DNA of 48,356 nt from Myxococcales bacterium (GCA_024640845.1 JAHEEE010000026.1:1-48356); one strand, 5' to 3'. Counted from the stretch's first letter, positions 32,611 to 45,346 are shown. Numbers and translations: made by a program. The notes: generated by a model from the letters alone, not told the origin.

Positions 32611-33006
32611 ATGTTCGGAGTCGGACCCACTGAGCTAGCGTTCTTCCTGGTCATCGTTCTTCTCGCGGTGGGTCCGGAGCGGCTGCCGACGTTCATGAGG
32701 ACCGTCGGCAAGGGCATGCGTCAGGTTCGAAACGCGAGCCGGGAGTTCAAGGAAGCGATCGGCTTCGACGAGCTGATGCGTGAGGGCGATCCCTTCCGCT
32801 CCCCGCCCGTCCGCCCGCCCCGGGCGCGCCCGTTGCCGGTGCAAGAAGAGCAAGAAGAGGCGCCCGCGGCTCTTGACGACAAGACCGTCCCGCCTCCCAT
32901 GCCCGAAGCAGCCAAGGTCCCGAGCCCACCGCAATCCGAGACGGATGCCGATGGTGCCGAGCCGGTGGCTGATCCCGATGCCTCCGCCGAGGCCAAGGTT
33001 CCATGA
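32611..33006 (+). CDS. tatB: Sec-independent translocase protein TatB
   Basis: The 131-residue protein has the short N-terminal transmembrane helix of the TatA/B family, starting MFGVGPTELAFFLVIVLLAV, and the hinge GPERLP, which favours TatB over TatA (GxxKLP). An amphipathic helix (FMRTVGKGMRQVRNASREFKE) and a Pro/acidic-rich tail follow. TatB works with TatC as the receptor for folded twin-arginine substrates. A good ribosome-binding site (TAGGGGCAG) precedes the ATG. It overlaps tatC by 4 nt. No separate tatA is seen here; it must be elsewhere. Confidence 0.92.
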   Translation: MFGVGPTELAFFLVIVLLAVGPERLPTFMRTVGKGMRQVRNASREFKEAIGFDELMREGDPFRSPPVRPPRARPLPVQEEQEEAPAALDDKTVPPPMPEAAKVPSPPQSETDADGAEPVADPDASAEAKVP

Positions 33007-33803
33007 CCTCCGAGGAGATCGAAATTCCGGAGCCCGAGCCCTCACGCATTCCCGAGCAGGACCAGGAGATGACTTTCTTCGAGCATCTCAACGAGCTGCG
33101 GAGACGCCTCCTGCGCGCGATCCTCGGGCTGGTTCCGGCCGTCGCCGTAGGCTGGATCTTCAAGAAGGAGATCAAGGACTTCCTAGTCGCGCCGCTCCAG
33201 CCCGCATGGGAACGCTTGAACCTCCCGGGCGAAGCGGTGCTTCGATTCGCCGGCCCGGCAGACGCCTTCATGATGTACATGAAGAACTCGCTGATCGCCG
33301 GCGTGTTGCTCGCGTCCCCTTGGATCTTCTGGCAGCTCTGGATGTTCATCGCGCCTGGCCTCTACAAGAAGGAGAAGGCGCTCGCGATCCCGTTCATCTT
33401 CTTTTCGACCTTGTGCTTCGCGGGCGGCGCGATCTTCGGGTACAAGCTGGTCTTCCCCGAAGCGTTCACCGTTTTGCTAGGTTTCAGCGATGAAACGCTG
33501 GTCGCGACGCTCTTCGTGAAAGACTACATGCCGTTCTTTCGGAGGATGCTTCTCGCCTTTGGCATCGTGTTCGAGGTGCCGGTCGTCGTGGCATTTCTCG
33601 CGGGCGCCGGCATCGTCACTTGGCAACAGCTCCTCAAGTTCTCTCGCTGGTGGATCGTGTGCGCGGCGTTCATCTCGATGCTGCTGACGCCCCAGGACGT
33701 CTACACCATGATCATGATGTTGATTCCCCTGGTGGTGCTCTACTTCGTCGGCGTCTTCGTCGCGTATCTGATCAGCAAGTTCCAAAAGAAACCAAAGTCC
33801 TAA
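33003..33803 (+). CDS. tatC: Sec-independent translocase protein TatC
   Basis: The 266-residue, six-helix membrane protein carries the TatC N-terminal signature FFEHLNELRRRLLRAI at 24-39, which forms the twin-arginine signal-peptide binding site, and the conserved EAFTVLLGF region later on. An acidic Glu/Pro-rich extension of about 23 residues precedes the first helix. It forms the core of the receptor complex with TatB and is coupled to it by an ATGA overlap. Its stop overlaps that of the convergent SDR gene by 4 nt. Confidence 0.96.
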   Translation: MTSEEIEIPEPEPSRIPEQDQEMTFFEHLNELRRRLLRAILGLVPAVAVGWIFKKEIKDFLVAPLQPAWERLNLPGEAVLRFAGPADAFMMYMKNSLIAGVLLASPWIFWQLWMFIAPGLYKKEKALAIPFIFFSTLCFAGGAIFGYKLVFPEAFTVLLGFSDETLVATLFVKDYMPFFRRMLLAFGIVFEVPVVVAFLAGAGIVTWQQLLKFSRWWIVCAAFISMLLTPQDVYTMIMMLIPLVVLYFVGVFVAYLISKFQKKPKS

Positions 33804-34639
33804 CGCTCGGGCACTGGGTAGGGCGGGTACTTCGGCAGATCCTCGGGCAGAAACCACTGCTCGCCCCAAATGCTGGCGCCGCCGTCGATGTAGAACGTCT
33901 GGCCGGCGATGAAGTCGGCGTACCGCGACGAGAGATAGGTGATCAGGTGCGAAACTTCCTCGGCTGTGCCGAGCCGTTTGAGCGGGTTGCTCTTTTCGGC
34001 ATTGTTGAGCAGCTCCGGCGGGTACTGCTTCGTTCCACTGGTGACAATCACACCGGGCGCGACCGCGTTCACGCGAATGCCGTGCAGCGCCCACTCGACC
34101 GCTAGCGTTTTGGTCATGTTGTCGACGCCTGCGCGGGCTGCTCCCGTATGCACCATTCCAGGGAATCCACGGATGATCTGCGCAATCACGTTGACGATGC
34201 GGCCTCGCTTCTGCGGGATCATCGCCTTGGTAGCGACTGCGTGGGTCATACTCCAGGTGCCGACGAGATTGTTGCGGATCACGGCGGCGAAGCCCTTGGG
34301 TGACAGCGCTTCCGCAGTGGTTGGAAACTGGCCCCCTGCGTTGTTGATCAAGACGTCGATGCGCCCGAAGCGCTCCAGAACCGAGTCTACGAAGTCGGCG
34401 ATCACATCCGGTTCTCGAATGTCGCACGGCGCGCCGAAGGCCTCGATCCCCTTGGATTCGAGCTCGGCTACCGCATCTTTCAGAGGATCCGGGCGCCTGC
34501 CGCAGATTGCGACCTTGGCCCCGAGGAGCCCCATTTCCGTAGCGGAAACGAGGCCGATTCCCGTACCGCCGCCCGTGATCAGAACCACTTCGTCTTCGAA
34601 CAACCCATCGGCAAACAACTGATCCATGGTCGCGCTCAT
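33800..34639 (-). CDS. SDR-family enoyl-CoA reductase-like protein (PECR-like)
   Basis: The 279-residue protein has the Rossmann motif TGGGTGIG at 22-29 and the NNAG motif at 99-102. The active-site region reads HTGAARAGVDNMTKTLAVEW, close to peroxisomal trans-2-enoyl-CoA reductase (PECR) and related dienoyl-CoA reductases rather than ordinary SDRs. In the canonical YxxxK alignment the Tyr is Thr 165 and the Lys is Arg 169, a change also seen in PECR as I recall it. The tail ends in a typical SDR C-terminus (FIAGQTFYIDGGASIWG). It is likely NADPH-dependent in fatty-acid or polyketide metabolism. It faces tatC and lies upstream of the convergent Tat operon end. Confidence 0.85.
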   Translation of the reverse strand: MSATMDQLFADGLFEDEVVLITGGGTGIGLVSATEMGLLGAKVAICGRRPDPLKDAVAELESKGIEAFGAPCDIREPDVIADFVDSVLERFGRIDVLINNAGGQFPTTAEALSPKGFAAVIRNNLVGTWSMTHAVATKAMIPQKRGRIVNVIAQIIRGFPGMVHTGAARAGVDNMTKTLAVEWALHGIRVNAVAPGVIVTSGTKQYPPELLNNAEKSNPLKRLGTAEEVSHLITYLSSRYADFIAGQTFYIDGGASIWGEQWFLPEDLPKYPPYPVPER

Positions 34640-34670
34640 ACCACGAGATTCACGATCGGACGATGCTTGC

Positions 34671-35060
34671 TCAGCTCATGGCGACGCTCGCTCGCTCTGC
34701 GACGAGGCGCGAAACCAACTCGCGCAAATCCTCTGCGAAGAAGGGCTTTGGTAGTGACGCCTCGACGCCTAGACGCCGCGCGATATCGGTGCGTGCGCTG
34801 CTCGCGCTGAGCAGGATCACCGGCACGTCTTCCTGGCGCCACCGCCGACGAAACTCGCGAAGGAACATCTCGCCATCCTCGATAGGGAGCATCAGGTCGA
34901 CGACCATCAGGTCGGGGATTTGAACCTTGCATTGCGCGAGCGCGGATTGCACGTCTCCGGCTGCGACGACCGCGTGCCCATCCTGCTCGAGCAACACTTG
35001 GAGCATGTGACGAAGTGATGGATCGTCATCGAGGACGAGGATCGTGCTCTTCTCGGACAC
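34671..35060 (-). CDS. Single-domain response regulator
   Basis: The 129-residue protein is a stand-alone receiver domain: acidic pocket VLDDD near the N-terminus, phosphoacceptor Asp in LMVVDLMLP, switch Ser/Thr in ILLSASS and the conserved Lys in LPKPF. With no output domain it would act as a phosphate relay or through protein binding, like CheY or Spo0F. GTG 35060 is the start. It lies 31 nt upstream of the SDR gene on the same strand. No kinase is adjacent; the nearest, at 40.5 kb, is unlinked. Confidence 0.92.
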   Translation of the reverse strand: MSEKSTILVLDDDPSLRHMLQVLLEQDGHAVVAAGDVQSALAQCKVQIPDLMVVDLMLPIEDGEMFLREFRRRWRQEDVPVILLSASSARTDIARRLGVEASLPKPFFAEDLRELVSRLVAERASVAMS

Positions 35061-35138
35061 GTTCGCATCGTAACAGGACGGGCGAAGTTCGCGAATATAC
35101 GCCGACTGCCTACATCGGAGCTGCTACGCTCACCTCGT

Positions 35139-35735
35139 ATGGCTTTCCGTCGAAGCACTGTTGGTTGGGTAGCTGTGTTGTGGCTTCCCCTCATGACCGC
35201 GTGCGCGAGCGCGAGTGACCCCACGCCGGGGTCTGCGGCGCTCGCGCCGCTTGATTTCTACCCGCTTCGGGCTGGCAACGCGTGGTCCTACGATGTCGAT
35301 ACGGGCGAGCGCTCGACGACGCTGGCAGTGACCCACGTCGAGACCTTAAACGGAAGCATCGCGGAGGTGCACACCGCGGAGGCGGTCGTCCGGTACGAGG
35401 TGCTTCCCGATGGCATTCGCGTTTCCACGACCGATGCATGGTTGATCCGCGCACCCATTGTCCTCGGTGCCACCTGGCCCGGCCTCGGCGGTCGGACTGC
35501 GAAGCTGGTCTCGACCAACGTGGTCGCCGAGACGCTCGCCGGCCGCTTCGATCGCTGCATCGAGGTTAGCGAGGTTGGAGGGGAGCTCGAGCTCGAGGTG
35601 AGCACGGTCTACTGCCCAGGCGTCGGCCCGGTCTCGGTCACCTCGACGATGCGATCCAAGATGAGTGAGCGCGTCTTGACCGTGTCGGCGCGTCTCCGCG
35701 GCTACAGCGTCAGTCCTCGGGCTTCCGATCGGTAG
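35139..35735 (+). CDS. Unknown lipoprotein
   Basis: The 198-residue product has a lipoprotein signal (VAVLWLPLMTA-C, Cys 22). The mature part is a beta-rich domain that begins with a FYPLRAGNAWSYDV stretch, a pattern I associate with small secreted beta-structures, and includes a short Cys pair (RCIEVSE and VYCPGVG). No family recognised. It is divergent from the response regulator, in a 78-nt gap, and its 3' end overlaps the convergent PEGA-like gene by 26 nt. Confidence 0.72.
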   Translation: MAFRRSTVGWVAVLWLPLMTACASASDPTPGSAALAPLDFYPLRAGNAWSYDVDTGERSTTLAVTHVETLNGSIAEVHTAEAVVRYEVLPDGIRVSTTDAWLIRAPIVLGATWPGLGGRTAKLVSTNVVAETLAGRFDRCIEVSEVGGELELEVSTVYCPGVGPVSVTSTMRSKMSERVLTVSARLRGYSVSPRASDR

Positions 35736-36129
35736 GAGATACTTCGACTTCTACGAAGTAGGTCCGGAGCTCGACGACGAGAGAGAGCGACCCGTCCGCC
35801 AGGAACACCTGACGCCAACTGCGACCATCAGCGTCGGTGACCTCGAGCAAGTGACGTGTCCCCGGTGCGACTCCGAATCGCGTGTTTTCGATTCTGCGTC
35901 CGTCGAGCAGAACCTCCGCATCGTTCGGCACACCGAGCAGCTCGACTGTAGCGGCCTGCGCTTTGCCCGGCGCGTCCTGGCGCCGTTTCGAAAGGAGTCC
36001 TTGGTCGATGGCCCAGACGATCGCCACCAGGGCCGCGGCAACGGAAAGCGCCATCATCCAACGGCTGTCGAGCACGCGAGCCACCGCCTGAAGCGGTTTC
36101 GCGTCGTCGTCTTTGCGAGGATGAGACAT
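35710..36129 (-). CDS. Membrane-anchored PEGA-like protein
   Basis: The product is 139 residues from ATG 36129; the longer open frame starts 32 codons earlier and overlaps the divergent ABC gene. A hydrophobic helix at about 24-43 anchors it, after a cytoplasmic Lys/Asp-rich tail. The outer domain (VELLGVPNDAEVLLDGRRIENTRFG and EVTDADGRSWRQVFLADGS) matches the PEGA pattern of short beta-strands that often bind S-layer or peptidoglycan-associated partners. Role unknown. Confidence 0.72.
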   Translation of the reverse strand: MSHPRKDDDAKPLQAVARVLDSRWMMALSVAAALVAIVWAIDQGLLSKRRQDAPGKAQAATVELLGVPNDAEVLLDGRRIENTRFGVAPGTRHLLEVTDADGRSWRQVFLADGSLSLVVELRTYFVEVEVSPTDRKPED

Positions 36130-36190
36130 TCGGCATTGCCATTGTAGGATGCTCCTCCATGTTTCGTCACCTTCCCGGGTCGGTTCAGCG

Positions 36191-37114
36191 ATGACGGCAG
36201 CAATTCTCGAAGCACGAGGGCTCACGAAGCGTTACGGCGGGCGCGCCGTCGTCGATCAGCTCGACCTCAGGTGCAAGAAGGGAAGCGTCCTCGGGCTGTT
36301 AGGCGCCAACGGGGCCGGCAAGACCACGACTCTCCGAATGCTCTACGGTTTCGTGCCACCCGACGCCGGCGCGATCTATTACGCCGGCAAGCGGTTCGAC
36401 GAGCAGCGCACGGAGGCCAAGCGCGAGATCGGCGTGTGCACCCAGGACGACTCCCTCGAATACGACCTCACCGTCGAGCAGAATCTTTTGGTCTATGCGA
36501 GCTATTTCCGACCGAGGGTTCGGAATCTGCGCCGCCGAGCCGCCGAGCTTCTGGACCGCTTCGGGCTCTCGCCCTACGCAAGCCAGTCGCCGCAGGTGTT
36601 GTCCGGCGGCTTCGTGCGCCGCCTCCTCATCGCACGATCGATTGTGCACAGCCCGACCATCCTCTTCCTCGACGAACCGACCACGGGGCTCGATCCAAGC
36701 GCTCGTCTCGACGTGTGGGAGCTCATCGATGGCCTGCGCGCGGAGGGGTTGGCCGTGGTGCTGACCACACACTACATGGATGAAGCCGAGCGCCTCAGCG
36801 ACGAGCTCTTGGTCATTCACCAAGGGCGAGGTATCGCGCGTGGCGAGCCCCACCGCGTCATCGACGACGTTCTCGGCGATCACGTCGTCATCGTTCCGAG
36901 AAGCGAACCGGCTCGCGATGAGATCGGAAGATGGCTGAGGGCGCGCGGCGCGCAGGAGGTGGCGACCGTTCTTGGCGAGCTCCGTGTGCCAGTTGGCAAA
37001 GAAGAGCTGGCGGAGCTGACGACACGATTCGCCGACGCGACATGGCAGGTGCGCCCGCCCAACCTCGATGACTTGTTCATCGCGCTTGCTCGCCGGAATG
37101 GACGGTCGGAATGA
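36191..37114 (+). CDS. ABC transporter ATPase, NodI-like
   Basis: The product is 307 residues from ATG 36191; ATG 36149 would add 14 residues into the divergent gene's region. The ATPase core has Walker A GANGAGKT, signature LSGGFVRRLLIARSI and Walker B ILFLDEPTTGLDP. Length and layout match NodI/DrrA-type exporter ATPases, with a long C-terminal region. It overlaps the permease gene by 4 nt (ATGA). NodI-like proteins export lipo-oligosaccharides, polyketides or antibiotics; the substrate is unknown here. Confidence 0.92.
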   Translation: MTAAILEARGLTKRYGGRAVVDQLDLRCKKGSVLGLLGANGAGKTTTLRMLYGFVPPDAGAIYYAGKRFDEQRTEAKREIGVCTQDDSLEYDLTVEQNLLVYASYFRPRVRNLRRRAAELLDRFGLSPYASQSPQVLSGGFVRRLLIARSIVHSPTILFLDEPTTGLDPSARLDVWELIDGLRAEGLAVVLTTHYMDEAERLSDELLVIHQGRGIARGEPHRVIDDVLGDHVVIVPRSEPARDEIGRWLRARGAQEVATVLGELRVPVGKEELAELTTRFADATWQVRPPNLDDLFIALARRNGRSE

Positions 37115-37929
37115 GTACGCTCAGCTCCTTGTCGGCTGTCGCCGATTGGCGCTCTTGGGCGGTCTTTCGGAGGAATATGCTGGTCTTCGCGCGACACTGG
37201 CGAACAGCGGTGATCCCGCCGGCGATGGAGCCCGTCATCTTCTTCCTCGCCTTCGGGCTCGGCTTCAGCGGCTTCATCGAAGACTTCACTTACCGCGGCA
37301 TCGATCTCAACTACGCCACATACATCTCCGCCGGCCTGATCGCATATACGGGCTTTGGCACGCCGTACTACGAGGCGCTCTATTCGGCCTATTTCCGAAT
37401 GTTCTACCAAAAGACATGGGACGGCATTCTTGCGACGCAAGTCGAGCTTCCAAACGTGGTCTGGGGGGAGATCCTCTGGGCTGCTGCTCGCGGAACGGTC
37501 AATATCTCGATCGTCGCGCTGACGGTCGCGGTGTTCGGCGCGCTCGGGCTCGTCGACGTACGGCCTCAGTTTCTCGTCTTCATGCCGTTCCTCGGATTCA
37601 TCGCGGGATGCGCATTTGCTTCGTTCGCGTTGATCTTCACCGCCATCGTTCCGGCGATCGATCACATGAACTACCCCGTGTTCCTGATCGGTTGGCCGCT
37701 CGGCCTGGTGAGCAACACCTTCTTCCCTGTCGAGCCCGAAAATCCCACACTCGCTGCACTGATGGAGCTCAATCCGATCTACCATCTCGCGGAGTGCGCG
37801 CGTGGCTTGCTCGTTCTCGGCGATCCGGGCTCCCACCTGCTCGGGCTGCTCGGATCGAGCGTCTTGTGGCTCGTCCCAAGCACGCTCTTGGCGGTCCGAT
37901 TGACCCGCCGACGAGTCCTCGGTGATTGA
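37111..37929 (+). CDS. ABC-2 exporter permease, NodJ-like
   Basis: The 272-residue membrane protein has six hydrophobic segments and the ABC-2/NodJ patterns: TYRGIDLNYATYISAGL, then the GEILWAAARGTVNISIVALT stretch. It pairs with the preceding ATPase (4-nt overlap) to form a two-gene exporter. The nearby PEGA-like and lipoprotein genes are not evidently part of it. Convergence or nearness to gyrB is only positional. Confidence 0.92.
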   Translation: MSTLSSLSAVADWRSWAVFRRNMLVFARHWRTAVIPPAMEPVIFFLAFGLGFSGFIEDFTYRGIDLNYATYISAGLIAYTGFGTPYYEALYSAYFRMFYQKTWDGILATQVELPNVVWGEILWAAARGTVNISIVALTVAVFGALGLVDVRPQFLVFMPFLGFIAGCAFASFALIFTAIVPAIDHMNYPVFLIGWPLGLVSNTFFPVEPENPTLAALMELNPIYHLAECARGLLVLGDPGSHLLGLLGSSVLWLVPSTLLAVRLTRRRVLGD

Positions 37930-37972
37930 GGTTCTGCGACCCGGAAAATTAGCTTTTAGATCAATGGGTTAG

Positions 37973-40486
<2,514 letters not shown>

Positions 40487-40493
40487 CGCGGTG

Positions 40494-42641
40494 TCAGCTT
40501 GCGCGGAGCGAGCGCCGGAGGAGTGCTTTGATAGCGGATTCTACGCGGGGCACCTCCTCGTCGAGCGCTTCGATCAGTGCACCGACCTCCGACATGTCCC
40601 GGTGCCCCTCAATCGCACAGAGCAGCGTGCCGGTCCGCGTCGCGCCGATTTGCTTGCTCGCGCCCTTCATCGAGTGGGCGAGCGAGCGCACCTGTTCCGT
40701 GTCGTTTGCCGCGGCTGCGCTGCCGAGCTTGTGGGTGATGTCTTTGAGTTGCTCGACGTAGCTTCCCATCACGTCCCGGATGAAGTCGTCATCTTCTCCA
40801 TCGAGCGAAACAAGACGGCGGAGCATGTCGAGATCGAGGGCGGAGGGGGGTGGTAAGCTCGACACGGGTCGCGTCGGTCGTTTGTTGTTCACGGGGACCC
40901 ATCGTTCGATCGTTTTTGCGAGCGTCGAGGTTCGAACCGGCTTGCGAATGGTGTCGTTCATGCCCGCTTCGCGGCACTTTGCGCGGTCGCTTTCTGCGAC
41001 GCTTGCGGTGAGCGCGATGACAGGAAGATCCTTACCCGTCTCGCAAGATCGAATCCGCCGCGTTGCTTGGAAGCCGTCCATGAACGGCATGTAGCAATCC
41101 ATGAATACGATGTCGTAGTCGTTGGCGCGTGCCTTCTGGAGCGCGTCACGGCCGTCGATGGCGGTGTCCACCTCGCACGACAGCTTCTTCAACAAGGCCT
41201 CGGTTACCATTCGGCTCGTCGGGTTGTCTTCCGCAAGCAGAACGCGCGTCCCGTCGCGAATCAAAAGAGTCCTCATTCCGCCCGGATCCTCGACCCGCAA
41301 CGTATCGTCGGGCCCGGGCTCGAGCTCGATGTCCGCCCAGAACGTCGTGCCGACGCCGACTTGGCTCTCGACCCCAATATCGCCGCCCATGAGCTCGACT
41401 AGCTCCTTGCTAATCGAGAGACCCAGCCCGCTGCCCACCGTGCGTCGCCCCGCCTCCGCGGGGTGCTGCTGATAGCGTGCGAAGATTTGGCTGATCATCG
41501 ACTCGGGAATCCCAGTGCCGGTGTCACGGACGGAAAACCGCACCTTCGGGTTGCCGTCCGTTGGCATCATTTCCGCAGAAACACGCACGGCCCCCGAATC
41601 GGTGAACTTGATCGCGTTTCCGACGAAGTTGAGCAGGACCTGGCGCAAACGCCCGGCGTCGCCCACGAATCGGCGGCTCGTGATTCCCCTGATCTCGGTG
41701 TCGAGCACGAGACCTTTGGCGACCGCCCGTGGCTCCATCAAAGCGGCCACGCCGTCGAGCAACGTGCCCAGGTCGAAGGTCGCGCGTTCGAGCTCGACCT
41801 GGCCCTTGCGAAGCTGGGCGAAGTCGAGAACCTCGTCCACGACCCCGATCAACGCGTCAGCCGACTCGCGGATCGCGCTGACCATCTTCCTCTGCTTCTC
41901 GTTTAGATCTGTATCGAGCAGCAGTCCGCTCAACCCGAGAACTCCGTTCATCGGGGTACGAACCTCGTGGCTCATGTCAGCCATGAGCTCGGTCTTCGCC
42001 GCCGAGGCGCGCTCAGCAGCGAGCCGGAGCTCTTCCATATACACCCGGGTCCGGCCGCGGACGTCGTTGAGGCCGATCGCGACGGCCGAGAAGCCGGTTA
42101 GATATCCGAGGCAGCGCACCCAGCTCACCCCATCCACCCACAGAGAAGTGACGCCCCATGCGAGGTCTCCGAGCACCATGATCGCGATGAGCCACCTGCG
42201 GCTGTGAACCACCGCGCCGGCCGCGAACTGGATGAGCACGTAGAAGTAGAACACCGATGGATCTTTGCTCAGCGCATAGCCGGCGGTCACCGTTCCCGTG
42301 ATGATCAGGAACAACACGCCGCCGATGTGCACCGACCACATCATCGAAGGTGGCTCGGAGTGAGCGCGCCAAGCGAACGCGAGCATCGACACTCCTGTGA
42401 GCCCGTAGAGTGTCAGCAGGGCGAGCCTCTGCTTGTCGAGATCGCCACCCAATTGTCCAATGGAAAGACCAAGGTACGCGATCCCCGCGCACAAGAACAT
42501 CGTGACGATGTGCCGCGCCGTGACCGAGTTGACCAAAGTCCAGTGCTCTTCGCGCGTCAGTGGAACGTAAGCGGCGAGCGTCTCTTTGGAGGGTTCGGAG
42601 CCCGGCTTCCACAACGCATGCTCGCTCGACTCATCCCCCAT
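40494..42641 (-). CDS. Membrane hybrid histidine kinase with receiver and HPt
   Basis: The product is 715 residues from ATG 42641 (GTG 42677 would add 12). Six hydrophobic segments in the first 190 residues form a membrane sensor of unknown ligand. HisKA follows with [13 protein letters not shown] (His 225), then an HATPase with the G-boxes. The receiver has LLAEDNP and phosphoacceptor [11 protein letters not shown]. An HPt domain with [15 protein letters not shown] closes the protein. This is a full phosphorelay unit (H1-D1-H2), like BarA or ArcB; it would pass phosphate to a separate response regulator. It converges on gyrB (7-nt gap). Confidence 0.95.
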   Translation of the reverse strand: MGDESSEHALWKPGSEPSKETLAAYVPLTREEHWTLVNSVTARHIVTMFLCAGIAYLGLSIGQLGGDLDKQRLALLTLYGLTGVSMLAFAWRAHSEPPSMMWSVHIGGVLFLIITGTVTAGYALSKDPSVFYFYVLIQFAAGAVVHSRRWLIAIMVLGDLAWGVTSLWVDGVSWVRCLGYLTGFSAVAIGLNDVRGRTRVYMEELRLAAERASAAKTELMADMSHEVRTPMNGVLGLSGLLLDTDLNEKQRKMVSAIRESADALIGVVDEVLDFAQLRKGQVELERATFDLGTLLDGVAALMEPRAVAKGLVLDTEIRGITSRRFVGDAGRLRQVLLNFVGNAIKFTDSGAVRVSAEMMPTDGNPKVRFSVRDTGTGIPESMISQIFARYQQHPAEAGRRTVGSGLGLSISKELVELMGGDIGVESQVGVGTTFWADIELEPGPDDTLRVEDPGGMRTLLIRDGTRVLLAEDNPTSRMVTEALLKKLSCEVDTAIDGRDALQKARANDYDIVFMDCYMPFMDGFQATRRIRSCETGKDLPVIALTASVAESDRAKCREAGMNDTIRKPVRTSTLAKTIERWVPVNNKRPTRPVSSLPPPSALDLDMLRRLVSLDGEDDDFIRDVMGSYVEQLKDITHKLGSAAAANDTEQVRSLAHSMKGASKQIGATRTGTLLCAIEGHRDMSEVGALIEALDEEVPRVESAIKALLRRSLRAS

Positions 42642-42679
42642 CCGATCCAGTGTATCGGCCCGAGGAGGGCATTTCACGA

Positions 42680-43501
42680 CTAGCCGAGCGGAACTCTGTG
42701 ACGTGCCTCACGAACCGTCCGGACGGCTTCGTCGTGAAGGAGTCCGTTGGTTGCGATCAGCTTGCCCGAGCGAGGGTCGGCCGGTTCGCCTTCGTACCCG
42801 GAAAGACGGCCTCCCGCTTCGCGCACGACGAGCGCGCCAGCGCACATGTCCCACGCGTTGAGCGCTTTCTCCCAGTAGACGTCGTAGGTTCCGTCTCCGA
42901 CCAGGCAGAGGTCGATCGCGGCAGACCCGCAGCGGCGCACCCCTTGCGCGCGCTCTAAGAACAAAGCGAGCTCGGCATGGTTGTTGTCCGGGTTCGTCCA
43001 GCGATCGTACGGAAAGCCGGTCGCGCACATCGCTTCTTCCAGCCGGTCGCGCCTCGACACGCTGCACGTTTCACCGTTGCGGAACGCGCCTCCGCTTCTC
43101 CACGCTTTCCACGTGACGCCGAGCGCCGGCGCGTGCACGACGCCTGCCAAACCTTCGTTTCCCCGATAGAGCGCGATCGACACTGCGAAGAAGAAGTGAC
43201 CGTGCGCGAAGTTGGTGGTTCCGTCGATCGGGTCCACGTACCAAACCAGCTCACCAGAGCCGGTCTCCGGGCCCTCCTCGCCGACGATCCGGTGCGACGG
43301 GAACTCTTCTTCAAGCCGTTGGCGGATCAGGCGCTCGCTCCGGAGGTCGTACTCTGTCAGAAGATCGAAGCGCCCCTTCTTTGCGACCTCTCCGCCCGCG
43401 CGCCAGCCCTGCATCGCGATCTCGCCGGCATCCAGCGCGGCCCGCTCCGCGACGTGCAGGGCGCGCTTCCACTCCTCTTCGATACGCATGAAGTCCTGCA
43501 T
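42680..43501 (-). CDS. Inositol monophosphatase family protein
   Basis: The product is 273 residues from ATG 43501 (ATG 43489 is equally possible and has an AGGA a few nt upstream). It carries the metal-binding motifs of this family: EEGPETGSG, then [15 protein letters not shown], and [17 protein letters not shown] near the C-terminus. Members hydrolyse inositol phosphates or related sugar phosphates, and some act as suppressors of RNA processing defects (SuhB). It probably forms an operon with the kinase gene, which starts within about 40 nt downstream. It is divergent from the carboxylase. Confidence 0.92.
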   Translation of the reverse strand: MQDFMRIEEEWKRALHVAERAALDAGEIAMQGWRAGGEVAKKGRFDLLTEYDLRSERLIRQRLEEEFPSHRIVGEEGPETGSGELVWYVDPIDGTTNFAHGHFFFAVSIALYRGNEGLAGVVHAPALGVTWKAWRSGGAFRNGETCSVSRRDRLEEAMCATGFPYDRWTNPDNNHAELALFLERAQGVRRCGSAAIDLCLVGDGTYDVYWEKALNAWDMCAGALVVREAGGRLSGYEGEPADPRSGKLIATNGLLHDEAVRTVREARHRVPLG

Positions 43502-43642
43502 TTTCGCGGATTTCGACGATCGCGCCACTGAGCTGCGCCCGCCCGCACTGTGTTCACTGGCGTTTCGGCCCCAAAGCCCGTAAAAGGCGGTTCGCTGCGG
43601 AGCTTGAGGTTTCGGCACCGCCCAATGTAGGCAAGTGTGAGT

Positions 43643-45346
43643 ATGCCCGACAAGGACATTGTGACGCCAAGCCTTCGCAATCCATTCGAATTGGACGGCG
43701 ACGAGCGCCCTTCCGTTGGCCCAAAGACCGTCAGCGGACCCTACGACGAAGCTCTCCGCGAGGGTCAGCTCCTCCGTGCGCGCCCGATGACCGCGGCCGG
43801 ACCGGTCCCGATCGGAAGGCAGCATGCGAAGCGCCGCATGACTGTCTGGGAGCGCCTAGACGTTCTCCGCGACCCCGGCACCGAGCCGACGATCTTGTAC
43901 CAGAACTGGGGGCCCAACCTCGACGGTGCATCGATCGTAACGGCGATAGTGGAGATCGGCGGGCGCGAGGTCGCTGTGTACGGCCACGACTTCACGGTCC
44001 GCGCGGGCTCGATGGATGCTACGAACGGCACGAAGCTAGCGAACGTCATTCGTTTGGCGGGCAGGCAGGGGATGCCGCTCGTTGGCATGAACGACAGCGC
44101 CGGCGCGTTCGTGCCGGCCGGCATCGGCGGGCTCGACGGCTACGCCGAAGCCTTCACCGCCCTTCGGAAGATCAGCGGCGTCGTGCCGAGCATCATGTGC
44201 ATGTTTGGGTACAACGCTGGCGGCGGCTCCTACTTGCCGAGGCAAGGCAGCTTCATGATTCAACCGTCGCACACGTTCTTCGGTCTCACGGGCCCTGGCG
44301 TCGTGAAGTCGGTGCTTGGCGAGGACGTGACCGCCGACGAGCTCGGCGGGCCCGGCGTGCACGGCCAGAGCGGCGTCACCGACTTGACGGTTCGGGACGA
44401 AGTGGGCGCGCTTCGGACCGCGCGCCGTCTCCTGAGCTACTTGCCCGGAAATAATCACGAATTTGCGCCATATCAAGAGACGTCGGACGCGATCGACCGG
44501 CCCACCGGGGAGATCGATACTTTGCTCCGCAAGGCGTTCAATTCCCCAACCGGGTTCAACACGCCCATCGACGTCAGCATCCTCCTCCAGTTGATTTGCG
44601 ACCACGGCGACTACTTCGAGCTCCAGCCGCAGCGGGCTCGAAATACGATCACCGCGTTCGGTCGTTTGGGCGGGCACGTCGTCGGCTTCGTGTGTAACAA
44701 CAGCGCCGTCGCTTCAGGGCAGATCGACGTCGACGCCGCTTACAAGAACGCGCGCTTCATCCGCTTCTGCAACCTCTACAACATCCCGGTGATCTTCATG
44801 GAAGACACCACCGGGTTCTTGCCCGGCCGCGATCAGGAGAGCCGTGGCATCGTGCAAGCCGGCCGCGCGATGCTTGATTCGATCATCGATTTGCGCACAC
44901 CGCGCCTACTCCTAATCATTCGCAACGCCTTTGGTGGCGCGTACGCCGCGTTCAACTGCTATGCGGTTGGCGCAGACCACGTCATGGCGCTTCCGACGAC
45001 TCGCGTGGCGGTCATGGGACCCGCAGGCAGGGAGTTCGTCTACAAGAACGAGATTCGCGAAGTCCGAGTGCAAGCGAAGCTCCGCGTGCAGGAGGCGATC
45101 GAGGCGGGCGTATCGAAGGAAAAGGCGCATGAGGACGCCGCCGCGTGGCTCAAGGAGCAGGAAGCGGCCTTCAGCGCAAGATACGAAAAAGAGCTGATGA
45201 ACCCGAAGGAAGCGCTCAGCCTGGGCTCGATCTCCGAGATCGTCATGCCCACGAACGTCCGCGCGTCCCTGGCGAAGAGCCTCAACTTCTATCTTTCCCA
45301 CTACACCCCCGCGCCGTTCGGCGGGGTCCAGCGCGAGTTCCACTGA
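43643..45346 (+). CDS. Acyl-CoA carboxylase carboxyltransferase subunit
   Basis: The product is 567 residues from ATG 43643 (GTG 43637 adds two). It is a crotonase-fold carboxyltransferase of the PccB/AccD type with both halves. The N-terminal half ends in [23 protein letters not shown]. The C-terminal half has [16 protein letters not shown] and [11 protein letters not shown]. The oxyanion-loop segment reads [13 protein letters not shown] in place of the DSGGARIQEG of propionyl-CoA carboxylase, a form partly recalling glutaconyl-CoA decarboxylase. It transfers the carboxyl group from carboxybiotin to an acyl-CoA; the substrate is uncertain. It overlaps the biotin carboxylase gene by 1 nt. Confidence 0.9.
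   Translation: MPDKDIVTPSLRNPFELDGDERPSVGPKTVSGPYDEALREGQLLRARPMTAAGPVPIGRQHAKRRMTVWERLDVLRDPGTEPTILYQNWGPNLDGASIVTAIVEIGGREVAVYGHDFTVRAGSMDATNGTKLANVIRLAGRQGMPLVGMNDSAGAFVPAGIGGLDGYAEAFTALRKISGVVPSIMCMFGYNAGGGSYLPRQGSFMIQPSHTFFGLTGPGVVKSVLGEDVTADELGGPGVHGQSGVTDLTVRDEVGALRTARRLLSYLPGNNHEFAPYQETSDAIDRPTGEIDTLLRKAFNSPTGFNTPIDVSILLQLICDHGDYFELQPQRARNTITAFGRLGGHVVGFVCNNSAVASGQIDVDAAYKNARFIRFCNLYNIPVIFMEDTTGFLPGRDQESRGIVQAGRAMLDSIIDLRTPRLLLIIRNAFGGAYAAFNCYAVGADHVMALPTTRVAVMGPAGREFVYKNEIREVRVQAKLRVQEAIEAGVSKEKAHEDAAAWLKEQEAAFSARYEKELMNPKEALSLGSISEIVMPTNVRASLAKSLNFYLSHYTPAPFGGVQREFH

Noticed and set aside
45145-45345. Upstream extension of the biotin carboxylase frame
   Set aside because: It overlaps the end of the carboxyltransferase gene in another frame. 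The TGATG junction at 45344-45348 gives a better start.
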